Shown here piece after piece: positions 1 through 7,219 of a stretch of 11,808 bases of DNA. Positions within the stretch are counted from its first letter, which is position 1. Each line of letters opens with the position of its first letter. Made by a program: the position numbers and the translations under genes. The notes beneath the pieces were generated by a model that had not been told where the DNA came from, ran no database searches, and saw only the letters and a program-made list of their open reading frames with translations. The stretch is from an uncultured Prevotella sp. (GTDB taxonomy: Bacteria; Bacteroidota; Bacteroidia; Bacteroidales; Bacteroidaceae), in NCBI GenBank assembly GCA_905210845.1, contig CAJLYG010000079.1, positions 1 to 11,808 of the forward strand, written 5' to 3'.

Positions 1-1266
1 GCTTACGCATACGACGACTACCTCCGGATGATGCTTTAAGCAGGCAATATATTCCTCAGAAGGGGCACCAAATTGCAATACGAGGAATTTCATAGGTGCG
101 TTTGACCCACTGATAAAGGGCATGGCATTATAGGGATAGATAGGGAAAGTATTCTCTTCACCGTGATATTGGTTGAAGTCGACAATATATCGCTGTCCTT
201 CTCTTCGTTGGTCTGGCAGTTGTTGTCCTACATAGAGATAGTCAGGGTGGACTCCTGTTTCAGTATCTTGGTTGCTGATCGCGACAGGAGCTTGTTCTCC
301 TCCGATGTTCCCGATGGCCGTGGTTGTCCTGCGTGCAGGGTTGAGCCAGTTGAAGTTGGGGCATGTCTCACCAGGGATCAGCAGGTGCCCTTCTTTTTTC
401 CTGATATATTCCACCAAGTGCCGTGCCACGGGGATTTCCGCTTCAGGTTCCTCACTGAGGCTAACGCGTACCGTATCGCCGATCCCGTCAGCTAACAAGG
501 CTCCAATCCCTACTGCGCTTTTGATGCGTCCATCCTCACCTTCACCTGCTTCTGTCACACCGAGATGCAGCGGGTAGTGCATGTCTTCTTTGTCCATCTC
601 CTCAACAAGGAGACGAACAGAGCGTACCATCACTACTGTATTGGATGCCTTGATGGAAATGACCACATCTGTGAAATGCTCTTTTTTGCAGATACGTAGG
701 AATTCCATGCAACTCTCCACGATTCCTTTGGGCGTATCTCCATAACGGTTGCGTATCCTGTCGGACAATGAACCGTGGTTCACCCCGATACGGATCGCCG
801 TATGGTGTTCCTTGCAAATGCGGAGGAAGGGGACAAAGCGCTCTTCTATCTTTTTCAGTTCTGCGGCATATTCCTCATCCGTGTATTCCTGATGAATGAA
901 TTTCCGGGCAGGATCCACATAGTTTCCAGGGTTGATCCTCACCTTTTCCGCATATAGGGCAGCCACATCGGCCACATGCGGATTGAAATGCACGTCTGCG
1001 CAGAGAGGTGTCTGATACCCTTTTTCTCTGAGGGCAGCATTGATATTCTTTAGGTTCTCTGCTTCTCTTGATCCTTGTGTAGTCAGTCGGACCAGTTCCC
1101 CACCTGCCTGAATGATACGTTCTGCCTGTGCGACACAAGCCTCTGTATCGTTTGTGTTGGTAGTGGTCATAGACTGGAGGCGTATGGGATTGTCTCCTCC
1201 CATTCCTATGCTGCCTACCTGTACGGGAGTAGTATCCCTGCGATGATAATTAAACAGGTCGATCAT
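1..1266 (-). CDS. ispG: IspG, (E)-4-hydroxy-3-methylbut-2-enyl-diphosphate synthase, long form, 3' end missing
   Basis: This cytoplasmic iron-sulfur enzyme converts 2-C-methyl-D-erythritol 2,4-cyclodiphosphate to HMBPP in the MEP isoprenoid pathway. I translated 422 uninterrupted codons from ATG at 1266 to the window edge. The start reads MIDLFNYHRR. Family motifs follow: NPIRLQSMTTTNT (26-38), GGELVRLTTQG (55-65), CADVHFNPHVA (89-99), KVRINPGNY (108-116), IRIGVNHGSL (158-167), SIKASN (204-209) and LGVTEAGEG (235-243). Residues 1 to about 280 are the TIM-barrel domain. The sequence from about 290 onward is the extra central domain known from Bacteroidota, chlamydial and plant IspG. The C-terminal 4Fe-4S domain with its cysteines lies outside the window. 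The start codon directly follows the purE stop, in the same frame, so translation is probably coupled to purE. No other start is possible between that stop and residue 1. Confidence 0.97.
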   Translation of the reverse strand, partial: MIDLFNYHRRDTTPVQVGSIGMGGDNPIRLQSMTTTNTNDTEACVAQAERIIQAGGELVRLTTQGSREAENLKNINAALREKGYQTPLCADVHFNPHVADVAALYAEKVRINPGNYVDPARKFIHQEYTDEEYAAELKKIEERFVPFLRICKEHHTAIRIGVNHGSLSDRIRNRYGDTPKGIVESCMEFLRICKKEHFTDVVISIKASNTVVMVRSVRLLVEEMDKEDMHYPLHLGVTEAGEGEDGRIKSAVGIGALLADGIGDTVRVSLSEEPEAEIPVARHLVEYIRKKEGHLLIPGETCPNFNWLNPARRTTTAIGNIGGEQAPVAISNQDTETGVHPDYLYVGQQLPDQRREGQRYIVDFNQYHGEENTFPIYPYNAMPFISGSNAPMKFLVLQFGAPSEEYIACLKHHPEVVVVCVS

Positions 1267-1779
1267 TTAATTCGTTCTGAAATCATATTGATAATCTTTG
1301 CCAGCGAGTTGTTCGTTTGCTTTGACGATCTTCTCACTGAGACCAGCTTTATATGCCTTCATTTTCTGTGCAATTTCCGGTTGGCATAGTGCGATCATCT
1401 CAGCTGCCAGGACGGCTGCGTTCTTAGCTCCGTTGATACCTACCGTAGCCACAGGAATGCCTGGAGGCATCTGGATGATGCTCAGCATGGCATCCAATCC
1501 GTCGAGCATTCCCTTGATAGGCACACCGATCACGGGTAAGTTGCTGGATGCGGCGATCACTCCAGGAAGCGCTGCTGCCATGCCTGCCCCTGCAATGATG
1601 ACTTTGATGCCTCGTGCTTCGGCATTTTTTGCGAAGTCCTCCACCTGATCGGGAGTACGATGGGCTGACAATGCATTTACCTCAAAGGGGATTTGCATCT
1701 CGTTCAGGAAGTCGCATGCTTTTTTCATGACGTCCCAATCGCTGGTACTACCCATGATAACACTTACTAATGGTTTCAT
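1267..1779 (-). CDS. purE: PurE, N5-carboxyaminoimidazole ribonucleotide mutase
   Basis: PurE moves the carboxyl group of N5-CAIR to C4 of the imidazole ring, giving CAIR in de novo purine synthesis. The 170-aa length is normal for class I PurE. The nucleotide-binding loop GSTSDW is at residues 10-15 and the active-site motif SAHRTP at 38-43. A third conserved loop, residues 64-73, reads GAGMAAALPG, whereas the E. coli and B. subtilis enzymes have GAGGAAHLPG, so one conserved His is Ala here. The sequence QMPPGIPVATVGING further on is also typical. It lies 50 bp after the PAP2-like gene and its stop codon touches the ispG start. I see no clear promoter in the 50-bp gap, so it is probably read from the rpoN promoter. 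A purK partner is not in view. Confidence 0.97.
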   Translation of the reverse strand: MKPLVSVIMGSTSDWDVMKKACDFLNEMQIPFEVNALSAHRTPDQVEDFAKNAEARGIKVIIAGAGMAAALPGVIAASSNLPVIGVPIKGMLDGLDAMLSIIQMPPGIPVATVGINGAKNAAVLAAEMIALCQPEIAQKMKAYKAGLSEKIVKANEQLAGKDYQYDFRTN

Positions 1780-1829
1780 ATTTCTTTAATTTATCGTGTT
1801 AATATTCTTGTTGTTTTCAACCTAATGGC

Positions 1830-2459
1830 TCAAAGGATGATGACTAATCCACAGAACAGTCCTACGATGAACCCTGCCGTTACCTGTGCCAAGGTATGCT
1901 GCCGGAGGATCATCCTGCTACTGCCTACCATGCCCGCAATGATCAGAACCAAGCAGAGCCACCATATAGGGTTGAAGGCAAAGATGACGGAAAAGGCGAG
2001 CATGGCTCCCGTGAAACCTCCGATGGCAGCCGTGTGTGTAGAGATCTTCCACCAGACATTGATGAGTGCGCAAAGGACTTGTATGACCAATGCCGCAATC
2101 AAGATGCGTGCCATAAAATGTGGGATGTGGAGGAGGGTCATGATATAATAGCAGAAGAAATAGCAAAGGATGGAAATGATATAAGGCACCATCCTTCGTT
2201 CCTTGGCTCCCAATTCAATCAACGACCATCCTTGATACTTCCGGTAGTAGTGGATCAGAAGGGTAGGGAGCAAGATCGTAAAGAGATAGACGAGCAATAG
2301 CACTTTTATCTTATACGAGAACTCCAACATGTTCATGTAACTGAAGATGAACAGGGCGATCAGTCCTACCAGCGGAAGGTAGAAAGGGGTGAAGAGCATG
2401 CTCATCGCCCGTGCTGCCAAGATAATGTTTTTCTCGTTCATATAACGATTCTCCCTCAT
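1830..2459 (-). CDS. PAP2-like integral membrane protein with degenerate catalytic motifs
   Basis: The 209-aa protein has about six hydrophobic stretches (roughly 20-42, 51-70, 92-111, 116-135, 145-175 and 193-209), so it is an inner-membrane protein. Parts resemble the PAP2/phosphatidic acid phosphatase superfamily. KISTHTAA (138-145) sits where the PSGH motif is expected. SRMILRQHTLAQ (181-192) matches the SRx5Hx3D motif with Arg182 and His188 kept but the final Asp replaced by Gln192. The first motif, KX6RP, is reduced to KERRMVP (86-92). Similar HTxxQV forms occur in Bacteroidota members, from memory, so this may be a lineage variant, possibly acting on lipid or undecaprenyl diphosphates. 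Activity is uncertain. The start could be Met1 (2459) or Met7 (2441). The second has a purine-rich GGGAGA upstream. The gene follows rpoN by 10 bp and is likely cotranscribed. Confidence 0.85.
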   Translation of the reverse strand: MRENRYMNEKNIILAARAMSMLFTPFYLPLVGLIALFIFSYMNMLEFSYKIKVLLLVYLFTILLPTLLIHYYRKYQGWSLIELGAKERRMVPYIISILCYFFCYYIMTLLHIPHFMARILIAALVIQVLCALINVWWKISTHTAAIGGFTGAMLAFSVIFAFNPIWWLCLVLIIAGMVGSSRMILRQHTLAQVTAGFIVGLFCGLVIIL

Positions 2460-2469
2460 ATTTTCATTG

Positions 2470-3966
2470 CTAACCTTTCCGTAGCCTTGCCACGGGGATT
2501 CCTAACTGTTCCCTATACTTGGCGATGGTGCGGCGTGCAATGGGGAATCCTTTCTTGTCCATCTCAGCTTTTAGGGCATCATCGCTCATCGGCTTGCGCT
2601 TGTCTTCTTTCTCGATCAGTTCCTTCAAGGCTATCTTGATCTTACGGGTAGACATTTCCTCTCCGCTTTCTGTGGTATAGGCATCACTAAAGAAGAACTT
2701 CAGGGGGAAGGTTCCCCATTTCGTTTGTGCATATTTGATGTTGCTGACGCGCGAGATCGTGGAGATATCCAGTCCTGTTTTCGTGGCGATATCCTTGAGG
2801 ATCATCGGCTTCAGATCAGACTCATCCCCGTCCTGGAAGAATTTCTTCTGCCAGTCGATGATAGCCTTCATGGTGACATAGAGCGTATGTCTGCGTTGCT
2901 TGATGGCATCTATGTACCCTTGGGCGCGGTCGACCTTTTCCTTGGCATAGAGAAGGGCTTCCTTTGTTTCCCTGTTCATGCCCTGTTTGTTGTTCTTATA
3001 GGTGTCTACCATCTCCGTAAAAGACGGTGATACCTTCAGGTCGGGGATATGTCCGCGGTTGATAGAGAAGGTTACATGTCCGTCATCGTCCGTGTCGACA
3101 ATGAAGTCTGGCGTGATCTGTTGGATATTCCTGCCTTCTGTTTCCCCCAAGGAGGCTCCAGGTTTCGGGTTCAGTTTCCTGATCTCCTTCTGCAATGATT
3201 CCACCTGGCTATCTGTCAAAGACAGTTGTGCCTTGATCTTGTCCCAATGCTTTTTGGTAAACTCATCAAAGCATTCAGAGATGATCTTCTTCATCAGGTC
3301 CTTCTGCTTGCTGTCTGGCTTGCGTTCGATTTGCAGCAAGAGGCATTCTTGTAGATTCCTGGCCCCAATGCCTGCAGGGTCAAAGGTCTGCAGGATTTTC
3401 AGCACATCTTCTATCTCCTGAGTAGAGGCATCCACGTTATGGTAGATCGCTAATTCGTCGTTAATGGTGTCAATGTCTTTCCTCAGCAGTCCATCATCAT
3501 CGAGAGAGCCAATGAGATATTCCATGATCTCCTGTTGCTTGGAGGTGAGATCCACTTCTCCCATCTGTTCCTTGAGCTTGTCATAGAACGAGGTCGTATC
3601 TCCGTAGACGATCTCTTCGTAATCAGCGTTCTGGTTGTTGTCCTTGCCACCGAAGGCCACAGGCATCTCATCATCTTGCATGATGTTATCCAAGGCATTG
3701 TCGAGTTCGGACTTACGTTCCTCCCTTTCCTGCTGCTCGTCAAAGCTTTCTTCTTTCTCCTCGAAGCTCTCCTCATGGTCCTCGTTCATGGCATCGTCAG
3801 GAGAAGAGCTTTCCAGGGCAGGATTATCATCCAATTCTGTCGTGATATTCTCTTCAAGTTCTGTCAGCGGCATTTCCAAGAGCTTGATTTGCAGCATCTG
3901 TTGTTGCGACAACTTCTGCACTTGTTGTTGCTTCTGTACTTCGGATTGTATAAGCTTTTGCGCCAT
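2470..3966 (-). CDS. rpoN: RNA polymerase sigma-54 factor RpoN
   Basis: Sigma-54 directs RNA polymerase to -24/-12 promoters and needs an ATP-dependent enhancer-binding activator to open them. The 498-aa product shows the full domain order. Region I is Gln/Leu-rich with QQQMLQIKLLEMPLTELEE (residues 21-39). Region II is a strongly acidic linker (about 55-100). The core-binding domain includes FDPAGIGARN (195-204). The helix-turn-helix lies around 388-425, with DISTISRVSN (400-409) and KWGTFPLKFFFS (416-427). The diagnostic RpoN box ARRTIAKYRE is at 477-486, near the C-terminus. It appears intact and of normal length. No activator gene or PTS-type rpoN neighbours (hpf, ptsN) are in the window. 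Instead it leads an apparent operon with the PAP2-like gene, purE and ispG. A -7 promoter box lies 28 bp before the start. Confidence 0.98.
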   Translation of the reverse strand: MAQKLIQSEVQKQQQVQKLSQQQMLQIKLLEMPLTELEENITTELDDNPALESSSPDDAMNEDHEESFEEKEESFDEQQEREERKSELDNALDNIMQDDEMPVAFGGKDNNQNADYEEIVYGDTTSFYDKLKEQMGEVDLTSKQQEIMEYLIGSLDDDGLLRKDIDTINDELAIYHNVDASTQEIEDVLKILQTFDPAGIGARNLQECLLLQIERKPDSKQKDLMKKIISECFDEFTKKHWDKIKAQLSLTDSQVESLQKEIRKLNPKPGASLGETEGRNIQQITPDFIVDTDDDGHVTFSINRGHIPDLKVSPSFTEMVDTYKNNKQGMNRETKEALLYAKEKVDRAQGYIDAIKQRRHTLYVTMKAIIDWQKKFFQDGDESDLKPMILKDIATKTGLDISTISRVSNIKYAQTKWGTFPLKFFFSDAYTTESGEEMSTRKIKIALKELIEKEDKRKPMSDDALKAEMDKKGFPIARRTIAKYREQLGIPVARLRKG

Positions 3967-3993
3967 GATCTATTCTATTACTGTTGGACAGTG

Positions 3994-4001
3994 CAAAATT
4001 A
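3994..4001 (-). promoter_or_regulatory. Probable rpoN promoter, -7 box
   Basis: On the minus strand the sequence reads TAATTTTG, an exact match to the Bacteroidota -7 consensus TAnnTTTG, 27 bp upstream of the rpoN ATG. That would give a short leader of about 20 nt. The -33 element is weak: the nearest candidate is TTTC at 4024-4027, inside the end of the preceding gene and 22 nt away instead of about 19-21. Confidence 0.6.
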
Positions 4002-4017
4002 CAAAAATATTGGGATA

Positions 4018-4665
4018 CTATCTGAAATATTCCTTTAATTGTGCGGCAAAAGCTGATAACTTTTCCGGATTCCCATTCCCAAATCGTTGCCATAGCTGTT
4101 GACAAGGGACTAACAGGGGGTCTATCATGAAATCCCCGCGGTTCAGGTATGGGTCGCAGAACTGGTAGACATCCATCACATCGCAGATCCGGCGTGGCGC
4201 TATTTTCAGCAACTTGCCCAACTCGATGATCTCAGGAGTGTCTGGGACCATGGTAATGGGCGTGAGGCGGAAATACAAGTCGAGGATCATGATGAGCATG
4301 ATAGGGGTAAGCCCTGGATCTTCCTTCAAAGGCTTGAAGTCCTTCTCGAAAGTCTCGTTGACTTCCACGCCCTCATAGAAGGCATTGGCATTGTTGAACC
4401 CCTTTTTCTGGCGAAGCAACTTGATGACACGGTGCAGCTTCTTGGGATTGTTGCCATAGGTATCCCACAGCTTTTCCATTCGGGGCGTCTTCAGGCTCCT
4501 TAGCCGGAACATCTGTTCATAGAGGTATTGGGGTGGGATATGCAGTTCCAGGCTTAAGTTGACAATACTCTTGGAATAGAGGGGTTTCACGCCCACGGGC
4601 TTCTTGAGATAGATTTGTATCAGCAAGAGCCAATATTCGTCCGACCATAAAGGATGTTTTGCCAT
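4018..4665 (-). CDS. Conserved-looking hypothetical protein with an internal duplication
   Basis: I do not recognise the family of this 215-aa protein. It has no signal peptide or membrane segment, and it is rich in Leu, Pro, Lys and Arg and probably helical, so a cytoplasmic location is likely. The two halves are alike. LWDTYGNNPKKL (66-77) matches LWQRFGNGNPEKL (191-203). The stretches before them (about 10-60 and 120-171) also align, for example LHIPPQYLYEQMFRLRSLKTP (41-61) with LKIAPRRICDVMDVYQFCDP (153-172). The second copy carries about 12 extra residues before its LW motif. A duplicated helical domain is therefore likely. The gene has its own promoter in the 66-bp gap after dpp5 and ends 51 bp before rpoN, so it may or may not be cotranscribed with rpoN. 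The N-terminal sequence MAKHPLWSDEYW fits the ATG at 4665, which sits about 20 nt below the -7 box. Confidence 0.88.
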   Translation of the reverse strand: MAKHPLWSDEYWLLLIQIYLKKPVGVKPLYSKSIVNLSLELHIPPQYLYEQMFRLRSLKTPRMEKLWDTYGNNPKKLHRVIKLLRQKKGFNNANAFYEGVEVNETFEKDFKPLKEDPGLTPIMLIMILDLYFRLTPITMVPDTPEIIELGKLLKIAPRRICDVMDVYQFCDPYLNRGDFMIDPLLVPCQQLWQRFGNGNPEKLSAFAAQLKEYFR

Positions 4666-4688
4666 AATGCTTGCTTTTTCTTTTGCTG

Positions 4689-4719
4689 TAAAAATACCGT
4701 AGTTTATGCAGGATGCAAA
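4689..4719 (-). promoter_or_regulatory. Bacteroidota-type promoter for the 215-aa gene
   Basis: The minus strand has TTTG (4716-4719), 19 nt of spacer, then TATTTTTA (4689-4696), which matches TAnnTTTG except at the last base. It sits 23 bp upstream of the ATG at 4665 and just past the dpp5 stop codon. Spacing equals that of two other promoters in this window. Confidence 0.6.
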
Positions 4720-4731
4720 TTGATTCCTGAT

Positions 4732-6819
4732 TTATTTTCCTGCCTTGTTGAAATACTCCTCTTGGTTGTTGACCATCTTTTCCGTATCCCATGGGGCTGG
4801 TTCTCCACCGAGGTATTTGTGGAACCACTCCAGATGGGCGTTGTAATAGACTGGCATCGACTTGAGGTTGTTAGGCCAGTGACCATCGTTGGAGAAGATA
4901 ATAAGGCGGGATGGGATGCCCAAGGTCTGCAAGGTGGTAAAGTATTCCAGGCTTTGGTTATAGGACACTCGATAGTCTCGCTCTCCTGTGATGATCAGGG
5001 TAGGGGTTGCGAAGTTCTTGACGTACTGGTTGGGTGAGAACTTACGGTAGAGATCGGAGTTCCACGGCTGTCCTTCGCAATCGAAGTTCGGGAACCAAAG
5101 CTCCTCTGTCGTTCCCCACATGGCTGGCAGGTTATAGAGTCCCATCATGGAAGCCAAGCATTTATAGCGCTTGGTATGGCCTTGTAGCCAGTTCATGAAA
5201 TAACCTCCGTACGACCATCCCATGGCACCTATCTTCGTGGAGTCCACGTATTCGAGTTTCTCTAAGGCATCGGTCACTTTCATCACGTCTTCATAGGGCT
5301 TGCTTCCCCAGTTGCCGGAGATGGCCCTTGTGAATGCCTGACCGTATCCTGTCGATCCATGTGGGTTAGGATATGCTACCACATAGCCTGCACCGGGATA
5401 CACTTGCCAGTCTCCCCGGAAAGAGTCCATCCATTGCATCTGGGGTCCGCCGTGCACGTTGATGATCAAGGGATACCGGCGATGTGGGTCGAAGTTGTGG
5501 GGCTTGACGATAAACACCTCGATCTGGTCACCGTCGGCACCCTTTACCCACATCGTTTCAGAAGGTCGGATGTCCACTTCGTCTTCCAAGGCTTGGTTGA
5601 GGAAGGTAAGCTGCTGCTCCTTGGACTTCTTCCCTAACCTGGTCTCATAGAGGGCTATGGGCTTCCCTGTTGTCGAGTATGTATAGTAGGCATTGCCTTT
5701 TGCGTCGATGTCAAAGCCAGAGATGGCACGGTCGGCAATGACTTTCTTGATGGATTGGGTCTTCAGGTCGATCTTGAAAAGGGGTTCATAGCCGGTCTCC
5801 TCCCCCAAGAAATAAATCGATTTTCCGTCAGATGACCACCGATAGTCATCCACCCAGTTGTCGAAGTTTTCCGTGAGGACGGTCTTCGTGCGCGTGGCAC
5901 GGTCGTAGAGGGCCAAGCGGAACCGGTCGGACTCATATCCTGGTACCTTTTGCATGCGGTAGGCAATATACTTCCCATCGGGAGAATACTGGGGAGAACC
6001 GTCCCATGCCGTATTGTCCGCCGTGAGATTCTCTGCCTTTCCGCCTTGGACAGATACCGTCCACAGGTCGGCATTGGTATTTGCCTCGGGATGATCCGTA
6101 TGGTTGGATACATAGCAAATCTCCTTCGAGTCGGGCGAGAAGACGCAAGGCTCCCCGCCAGAGGGCGAGAAAATGGGGGATACGAACTTCCCCGGTGTCA
6201 CGTCGGTATAGGTTTTTGTGTCCGTATCGTAGATGATAATATGGGAATACCGACCGTCCTCGTATTCCGTCCAATGACGGAAGAGCAGGCGATCAGCGAT
6301 ATGTGCTTGTACCCTTCCTTCGTTTTTCTTCCGAATCGCCTCGGCATTGGCTTTCCCATCTGCTCCCAAGTCAGGATAGACTTGGGCAGAAAACGCGATG
6401 TAGCGGTTGTTCGGAGAGATGACAGCATCGCCCACTCCAAGCGCATAGTCGGTGATTTGCACGGATGTGCCCGTGGCAAAGTCATAGCGATAGACCTGTG
6501 GCTGACCAGACAATGTGGAGGTAAAGAAGATGCTCTTCCCGTCTTTGCTCCATACAGGAGCACTGCTTTTCCCATCAGTGGTGAGTGCCTTGCTCTTCTT
6601 GGTAGCTGTATCCAACAAGTAGATATTCGTGGATGACGTGCCAGCTTGAAGGTCAGACTTGTTGCTGTAATAAGCTAATTGCTTGCCATCAGGGGAGAGC
6701 GTGATCCCATAGACACCCTGTACGCGATAGAGGTCGGGGATGGTAAAGGCCCGTTTTTGGGCGTGTACTACTGTCATAGACATAACTGAGACAACGAAGA
6801 AAACGAATTTCCTGAACAT
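4732..6819 (-). CDS. dpp5: Dipeptidyl-peptidase 5-type S9 serine peptidase, exported
   Basis: This is a prolyl-oligopeptidase family (S9) enzyme that most resembles the periplasmic DPP5 of Porphyromonas gingivalis, which removes dipeptides with a hydrophobic P1 residue from oligopeptides. The 695-aa length fits. Residues 1-20 form a signal peptide ending VHA, with cleavage before Gln21. Residues about 25-420 are a beta-propeller with repeated blade motifs such as LSPDGKQLAYYS (41-52), YSPDGKYIAY (278-287) and WSSDGKSIYFLG (328-339). The C-terminal alpha/beta-hydrolase domain has the oxyanion-side VHGGP (455-459), nucleophile Ser536 in GWSYGGY, Asp615 in GERDYRVS and His647 in NDGHWP. All catalytic residues are therefore present. 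In asaccharolytic or peptide-using Bacteroidales such peptidases feed dipeptides to uptake. The gene is monocistronic by its own promoter and distance to neighbours. Substrate preference is inferred from the family. Confidence 0.95.
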   Translation of the reverse strand: MFRKFVFFVVSVMSMTVVHAQKRAFTIPDLYRVQGVYGITLSPDGKQLAYYSNKSDLQAGTSSTNIYLLDTATKKSKALTTDGKSSAPVWSKDGKSIFFTSTLSGQPQVYRYDFATGTSVQITDYALGVGDAVISPNNRYIAFSAQVYPDLGADGKANAEAIRKKNEGRVQAHIADRLLFRHWTEYEDGRYSHIIIYDTDTKTYTDVTPGKFVSPIFSPSGGEPCVFSPDSKEICYVSNHTDHPEANTNADLWTVSVQGGKAENLTADNTAWDGSPQYSPDGKYIAYRMQKVPGYESDRFRLALYDRATRTKTVLTENFDNWVDDYRWSSDGKSIYFLGEETGYEPLFKIDLKTQSIKKVIADRAISGFDIDAKGNAYYTYSTTGKPIALYETRLGKKSKEQQLTFLNQALEDEVDIRPSETMWVKGADGDQIEVFIVKPHNFDPHRRYPLIINVHGGPQMQWMDSFRGDWQVYPGAGYVVAYPNPHGSTGYGQAFTRAISGNWGSKPYEDVMKVTDALEKLEYVDSTKIGAMGWSYGGYFMNWLQGHTKRYKCLASMMGLYNLPAMWGTTEELWFPNFDCEGQPWNSDLYRKFSPNQYVKNFATPTLIITGERDYRVSYNQSLEYFTTLQTLGIPSRLIIFSNDGHWPNNLKSMPVYYNAHLEWFHKYLGGEPAPWDTEKMVNNQEEYFNKAGK

Positions 6820-6842
6820 AATGATTGATGTTTACATTTCCG

Positions 6843-6873
6843 CAAAGATACGCTAAATTATACGTGAAACAAA
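6843..6873 (-). promoter_or_regulatory. Bacteroidota-type promoter of dpp5
   Basis: On the minus strand TTTG (6870-6873), a 19-nt spacer and TATCTTTG (6843-6850) form an exact -33/-7 pair. Transcription should begin near 6836, leaving a leader of about 17 nt before the ATG at 6819. Confidence 0.8.
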
Positions 6874-6928
6874 ATAAAAAGGGGATTTTATTTCGGAAAT
6901 CAAATGAAAGGCATGCTTAGATGTGTTG

Positions 6929-6968
6929 AAAAAGGAAAAGTCCTGTGCACTTCAGCAGAGGACAGGAC
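6929..6968 (-). terminator. Probable rho-independent terminator of the sigma-factor operon
   Basis: Read leftward, GTCCTGT (6962-6968) pairs perfectly with ACAGGAC (6940-6946) across a 15-nt loop, which can form a small inner pairing. TTTTCCTTTTT (6929-6939) follows the stem directly. The T-rich side exists only on the minus strand, so it acts on leftward transcripts, 250 bp past the last gene of the operon. It separates that operon from the dpp5 promoter. Confidence 0.6.
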
Positions 6969-7032
6969 CTGTGTTTAACGAAAGGTGATTGCTTATAGAA
7001 TATCTTGTCTGCTTGCTATTGATCGTCAGCCC

Positions 7033-7164
7033 GCTTGCGGGAGATGACCTTTTGGCTTGCGGGAGATGACCTTTTGGCTTGTCTTAGATGACCTTTTAGC
7101 TTGCGGTAAATAACCTTTTAGCACGCAGGAGATGACCTCTTGCAATACAGCAGGTGACCCTTGC
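7033..7164. repeat. Tandem array of six 22-bp units
   Basis: The unit begins GCTTGCGGGAGATGACC and ends TTTTG or TTTTA, and repeats without spacers at exactly 22 bp. Units start at 7033, 7055, 7077, 7099, 7121 and 7143. The first two are identical. The next three differ from them at 5, 4 and 4 positions. The sixth differs at about 10 but keeps the GTGACC core. A further stretch at 7011-7032 starts GCTTGC in phase and may be a decayed unit. The absence of spacers rules out CRISPR. The array lies between the last operon gene and its terminator, so it should be transcribed as 3' untranslated RNA. Confidence 0.92.
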
Positions 7165-7170
7165 CATTTT

Positions 7171-7184
7171 GTCGACGATTCGAC
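7171..7184. repeat. Small inverted repeat beside the array
   Basis: GTCGA (7171-7175) and TCGAC (7180-7184) form a perfect 5-bp stem with a 4-nt loop, between the repeat array and the end of the small secreted-protein gene. No T tract follows on either strand, so it is not a terminator. Its role is unknown, and it could be chance. Confidence 0.4.
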
Positions 7185-7219
7185 CATTTCGCAAGGACTC
7201 ACCCCGTGGAAAGAGGAGA

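Larger units (their letters stand above)
6820..7219. other. 400-bp non-coding region between dpp5 and the sigma-factor operon
   Basis: From left to right this stretch holds the dpp5 leader and promoter (to 6873), the leftward terminator (6929-6968), about 60 bp in which I see nothing definite (6970-7032), the 22-bp repeat array (7033-7164) and a small hairpin (7171-7184). A 77-codon open frame crosses the array on the minus strand. It is not a gene, because its sequence is the DNA repeat read in three successive frames. Confidence 0.75.

Noticed and set aside
1810..1821. GTTG-TTTT-CAAC hairpin between the PAP2-like gene and purE as a terminator.
   Set aside because: The stem is only 4 bp and A/T-rich with no T tract, which is too weak to end transcription.
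3535..4038. Plus-strand open frame of 167 codons rich in Leu.
   Set aside because: It is antisense to the Gln/Glu-rich 5' part of rpoN, whose codon bias yields Leu/Phe/Ser on the opposite strand.
4711..4731. Inverted repeat CAGGA/TCCTG after dpp5 as a terminator.
   Set aside because: The stem is 5 bp with an 11-nt loop and no following T tract, and it overlaps the promoter of the next gene.
5950..6636. Plus-strand open frame of 228 codons.
   Set aside because: It is antisense to the propeller region of dpp5, with no recognisable domain, and dpp5 is well supported.
6962..6972. ACAGG-A-CCTGT palindrome next to the terminator.
   Set aside because: Half of it is the terminator stem itself, and a 1-nt loop cannot fold in RNA. 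It could be a protein site, but nothing else supports that.
7033..7164. Possible CRISPR array.
   Set aside because: The units are only 22 bp, directly abutting with no spacers, and no cas genes are near.
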